DNA of 6,588 nucleotides from an uncultured Eubacteriales bacterium (GTDB lineage: Bacteria; Bacillota; Clostridia; Oscillospirales; Oscillospiraceae), in assembly GCA_902496595.1 (NCBI GenBank), contig CABVBV010000120.1:1-6588 (forward strand), read 5' to 3'. The notes below the pieces were generated by a model. That model was not told where the DNA came from and ran no database searches. It was given only the letters and a program-made list of their open reading frames with translations. Shown one piece after another: positions 5,197-6,588 of this stretch (within the stretch, counting starts at the first letter, position 1; each line of letters opens with the position of its first letter). A program made the translations under genes and the position numbers.

Positions 5197-6501
5197 ATGC
5201 TGGATATTAAATTCTTACGCGAGAACCCGGACGCCGTCCGAGAGAATATCAAGAAAAAGTACCAGGACGCAAAACTGCCGCTGGTGGACGAAGCCATAGA
5301 CTACGACTCGAGGCTGAGGGCGGCTATCACAGAGGCCAATGAGCTCCGGGCGTCCCGGAACGCGCTCTCCAAACAGGTCGGTATGCTCATGGGCCAGGCC
5401 AAGAAAGACCCCTCGAAGCTGGCGGAAGCCGAGGAAGTGAAGGCGAAGGTCAAGGCCCAGGCCGACAGGCTCGCCGAGCTGGAGGCCCAGGAGGCCGAGC
5501 TGGAGGAAAAGCTGCGCGGCGTCATGCTCGTCATCCCGCAGATGATAGACCCCAGCGTGCCCATAGGCCCCGACGACAGCTGCAACGTCGAAGTGCAGCG
5601 CTTCGGAGAGGCCAAGGCCCCTGAGTTCGACATACCGTATCACACCGAAATAATGGAGAGCTTCGGCGGCATAGACCTCGACGCGGCCCGGAGAGTATCG
5701 GGCAACGGCTTCTATTACCTGGTGGGCGACATAGCCAGGCTGCACGAGGCGGTGCTGGCCTACGCCCGCGATTTCATGATCGACCGGGGTTTCACCTATG
5801 TCATTCCGCCCTTCATGATACACGGCAACGTGGTCGAGGGGGTCATGTCATTCCCTGAGATGGATGCGATGATGTACAAAATAGAGGGCGAAGACCTGTA
5901 TCTCATCGGAACCTCAGAACACTCGATGATCGGACGATACATCGACCAGATCATCCCCGAAGGCGAGCTCCCCCTGACCTTGACGAGCTACTCTCCCTGC
6001 TTCCGCAAGGAAAAAGGGGCGCATGGGCTCGAAGAACGCGGAATTTACAGGATCCACCAGTTCGAAAAGCAGGAGATGATAGTGCTCTGCCGTCCGGAGG
6101 ACAGCATGGCCTGGTACGAGAAACTGTGGCGGAACTCCGTGGATCTGTTCAGAAGTTTGGACATCCCGGTCAGGCAGCTCGAGTGCTGCTCCGGCGACCT
6201 GGCGGATCTGAAGGTGAAGAGCTGCGATATCGAGGCCTGGAGCCCGAGGCAGGGCAAGTATTTCGAGGTTTGCAGCTGTTCCAACCTGGGCGACGCGCAG
6301 GCGAGAAGGCTGAAGATCAGGGTGAGGGGAGAGGATGGCAAGCTCTATCTGGCGCACACTCTGAACAACACCTGCGTGGCGCCGCCGAGGATGCTCATCG
6401 CCTTCCTGGAGAACAACCTGAACGCGGACGGCACGGTGGACATCCCCGCGGTGCTCAGGCCCTATATGGGAGGCAAAGAAAAGCTCATCCCGAAAAAATG
6501 A
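5197..6501 (+). CDS. serS: Seryl-tRNA synthetase (class II)
   Basis: Charges tRNA-Ser (and tRNA-Sec where present) with serine. The 434-residue protein has an N-terminal tRNA-binding arm, a long charged coiled coil at about 30-110, then the class II catalytic core: motif 1 near 165-208, a serine-site loop GTSEHSM (238-244), motif 2 with FRKEKGAHG (269-277) and YRIHQFEKQE (284-293), and motif 3 with TLNNTCVAPPRML (388-400), where R398 is the class-defining arginine. These motifs differ from the common bacterial form (TAEVP loop, FRSEAGSAGRDTRG, LNGSGLAVGRT) and recall archaeal/eukaryotic versions. I recall closely similar SerRS proteins in gut Clostridia, so this is a clade variant rather than a broken gene. 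The start has GAGGG 6 bases upstream. It follows parB by 9 bases, and no T-box leader, common for Firmicute serS, is present. Confidence 0.93.
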   Translation: MLDIKFLRENPDAVRENIKKKYQDAKLPLVDEAIDYDSRLRAAITEANELRASRNALSKQVGMLMGQAKKDPSKLAEAEEVKAKVKAQADRLAELEAQEAELEEKLRGVMLVIPQMIDPSVPIGPDDSCNVEVQRFGEAKAPEFDIPYHTEIMESFGGIDLDAARRVSGNGFYYLVGDIARLHEAVLAYARDFMIDRGFTYVIPPFMIHGNVVEGVMSFPEMDAMMYKIEGEDLYLIGTSEHSMIGRYIDQIIPEGELPLTLTSYSPCFRKEKGAHGLEERGIYRIHQFEKQEMIVLCRPEDSMAWYEKLWRNSVDLFRSLDIPVRQLECCSGDLADLKVKSCDIEAWSPRQGKYFEVCSCSNLGDAQARRLKIRVRGEDGKLYLAHTLNNTCVAPPRMLIAFLENNLNADGTVDIPAVLRPYMGGKEKLIPKK

Positions 6502-6588
6502 GACGCAAAAAAGCGCTCCCTTCCGGCAGGAACTTGAACAGCCCCAAGTTGTGCGGACAGTACAAAAAAGAGCCCTGGTAGGAAATAT

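Noticed and set aside
6502..6588. Terminator or tRNA after serS
   Set aside because: Only a 4-bp TTCC/GGAA stem with no following T-run is visible, and no tRNA-like fold or T-loop sequence was found.

Overview
The window reads as chromosomal DNA from a GC-rich, spore-forming Firmicute, most likely of the class Clostridia. Three things point there. A gpr gene (germination protease, specific to endospore formers) is divergent from rpsT, an arrangement known from Bacillus and relatives. Perfect Firmicute-type parS sites and Soj/Spo0J-type ParA/ParB are present. The Shine-Dalgarno sequences are strong AGGAGG types. parAB followed by serS recalls clostridial origin-proximal regions, so the segment may lie near oriC; this is inference.

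Layout, left to right. Positions 22-58 hold a strong intrinsic terminator for a plus-strand gene that ends at or before the left edge. Two minus-strand genes follow, psuK (1033-1968) then psuG (71-979). Together they convert pseudouridine to uracil and ribose 5-phosphate. A good extended -10 promoter lies just upstream of psuK. Next is minus-strand rpsT (2157-2420, ribosomal protein S20). It has its own promoter and is followed by two terminator-like hairpins that separate it from psuKG. The rpsT/gpr divergent region (2421-2606) carries a vegetative-type promoter leftwards and a sigma-F/sigma-G-type promoter rightwards.

The right half is all plus strand: gpr (2607-3455), two parS sites (3458-3473 and 3487-3502), a sigma-A-type promoter, then parA (3560-4315), parB (4318-5187) and serS (5197-6501). 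parA-parB-serS are separated by 2 and 9 bases and look like one operon. The second parS lies 2 bases from the -35 hexamer of that operon, so ParB bound at its centromere probably also affects its own transcription and that of seryl-tRNA synthetase. No clear terminator separates gpr from parAB.

No wholly new system is evident. The gene families are all recognisable. The points of interest are the parS/promoter geometry, the loss of the conserved basic residue in the N-terminal ParA-activating peptide of ParB, an unusually compact GPR, a SerRS whose active-site motifs differ from the standard bacterial form, and layered hairpins between rpsT and psuK. Start codons of rpsT, gpr, parA and parB were chosen downstream of the longest open frame, from ribosome-binding-site spacing, promoter position and family N-termini. 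No tRNA, rRNA, CRISPR array, insertion sequence or phage gene was seen.
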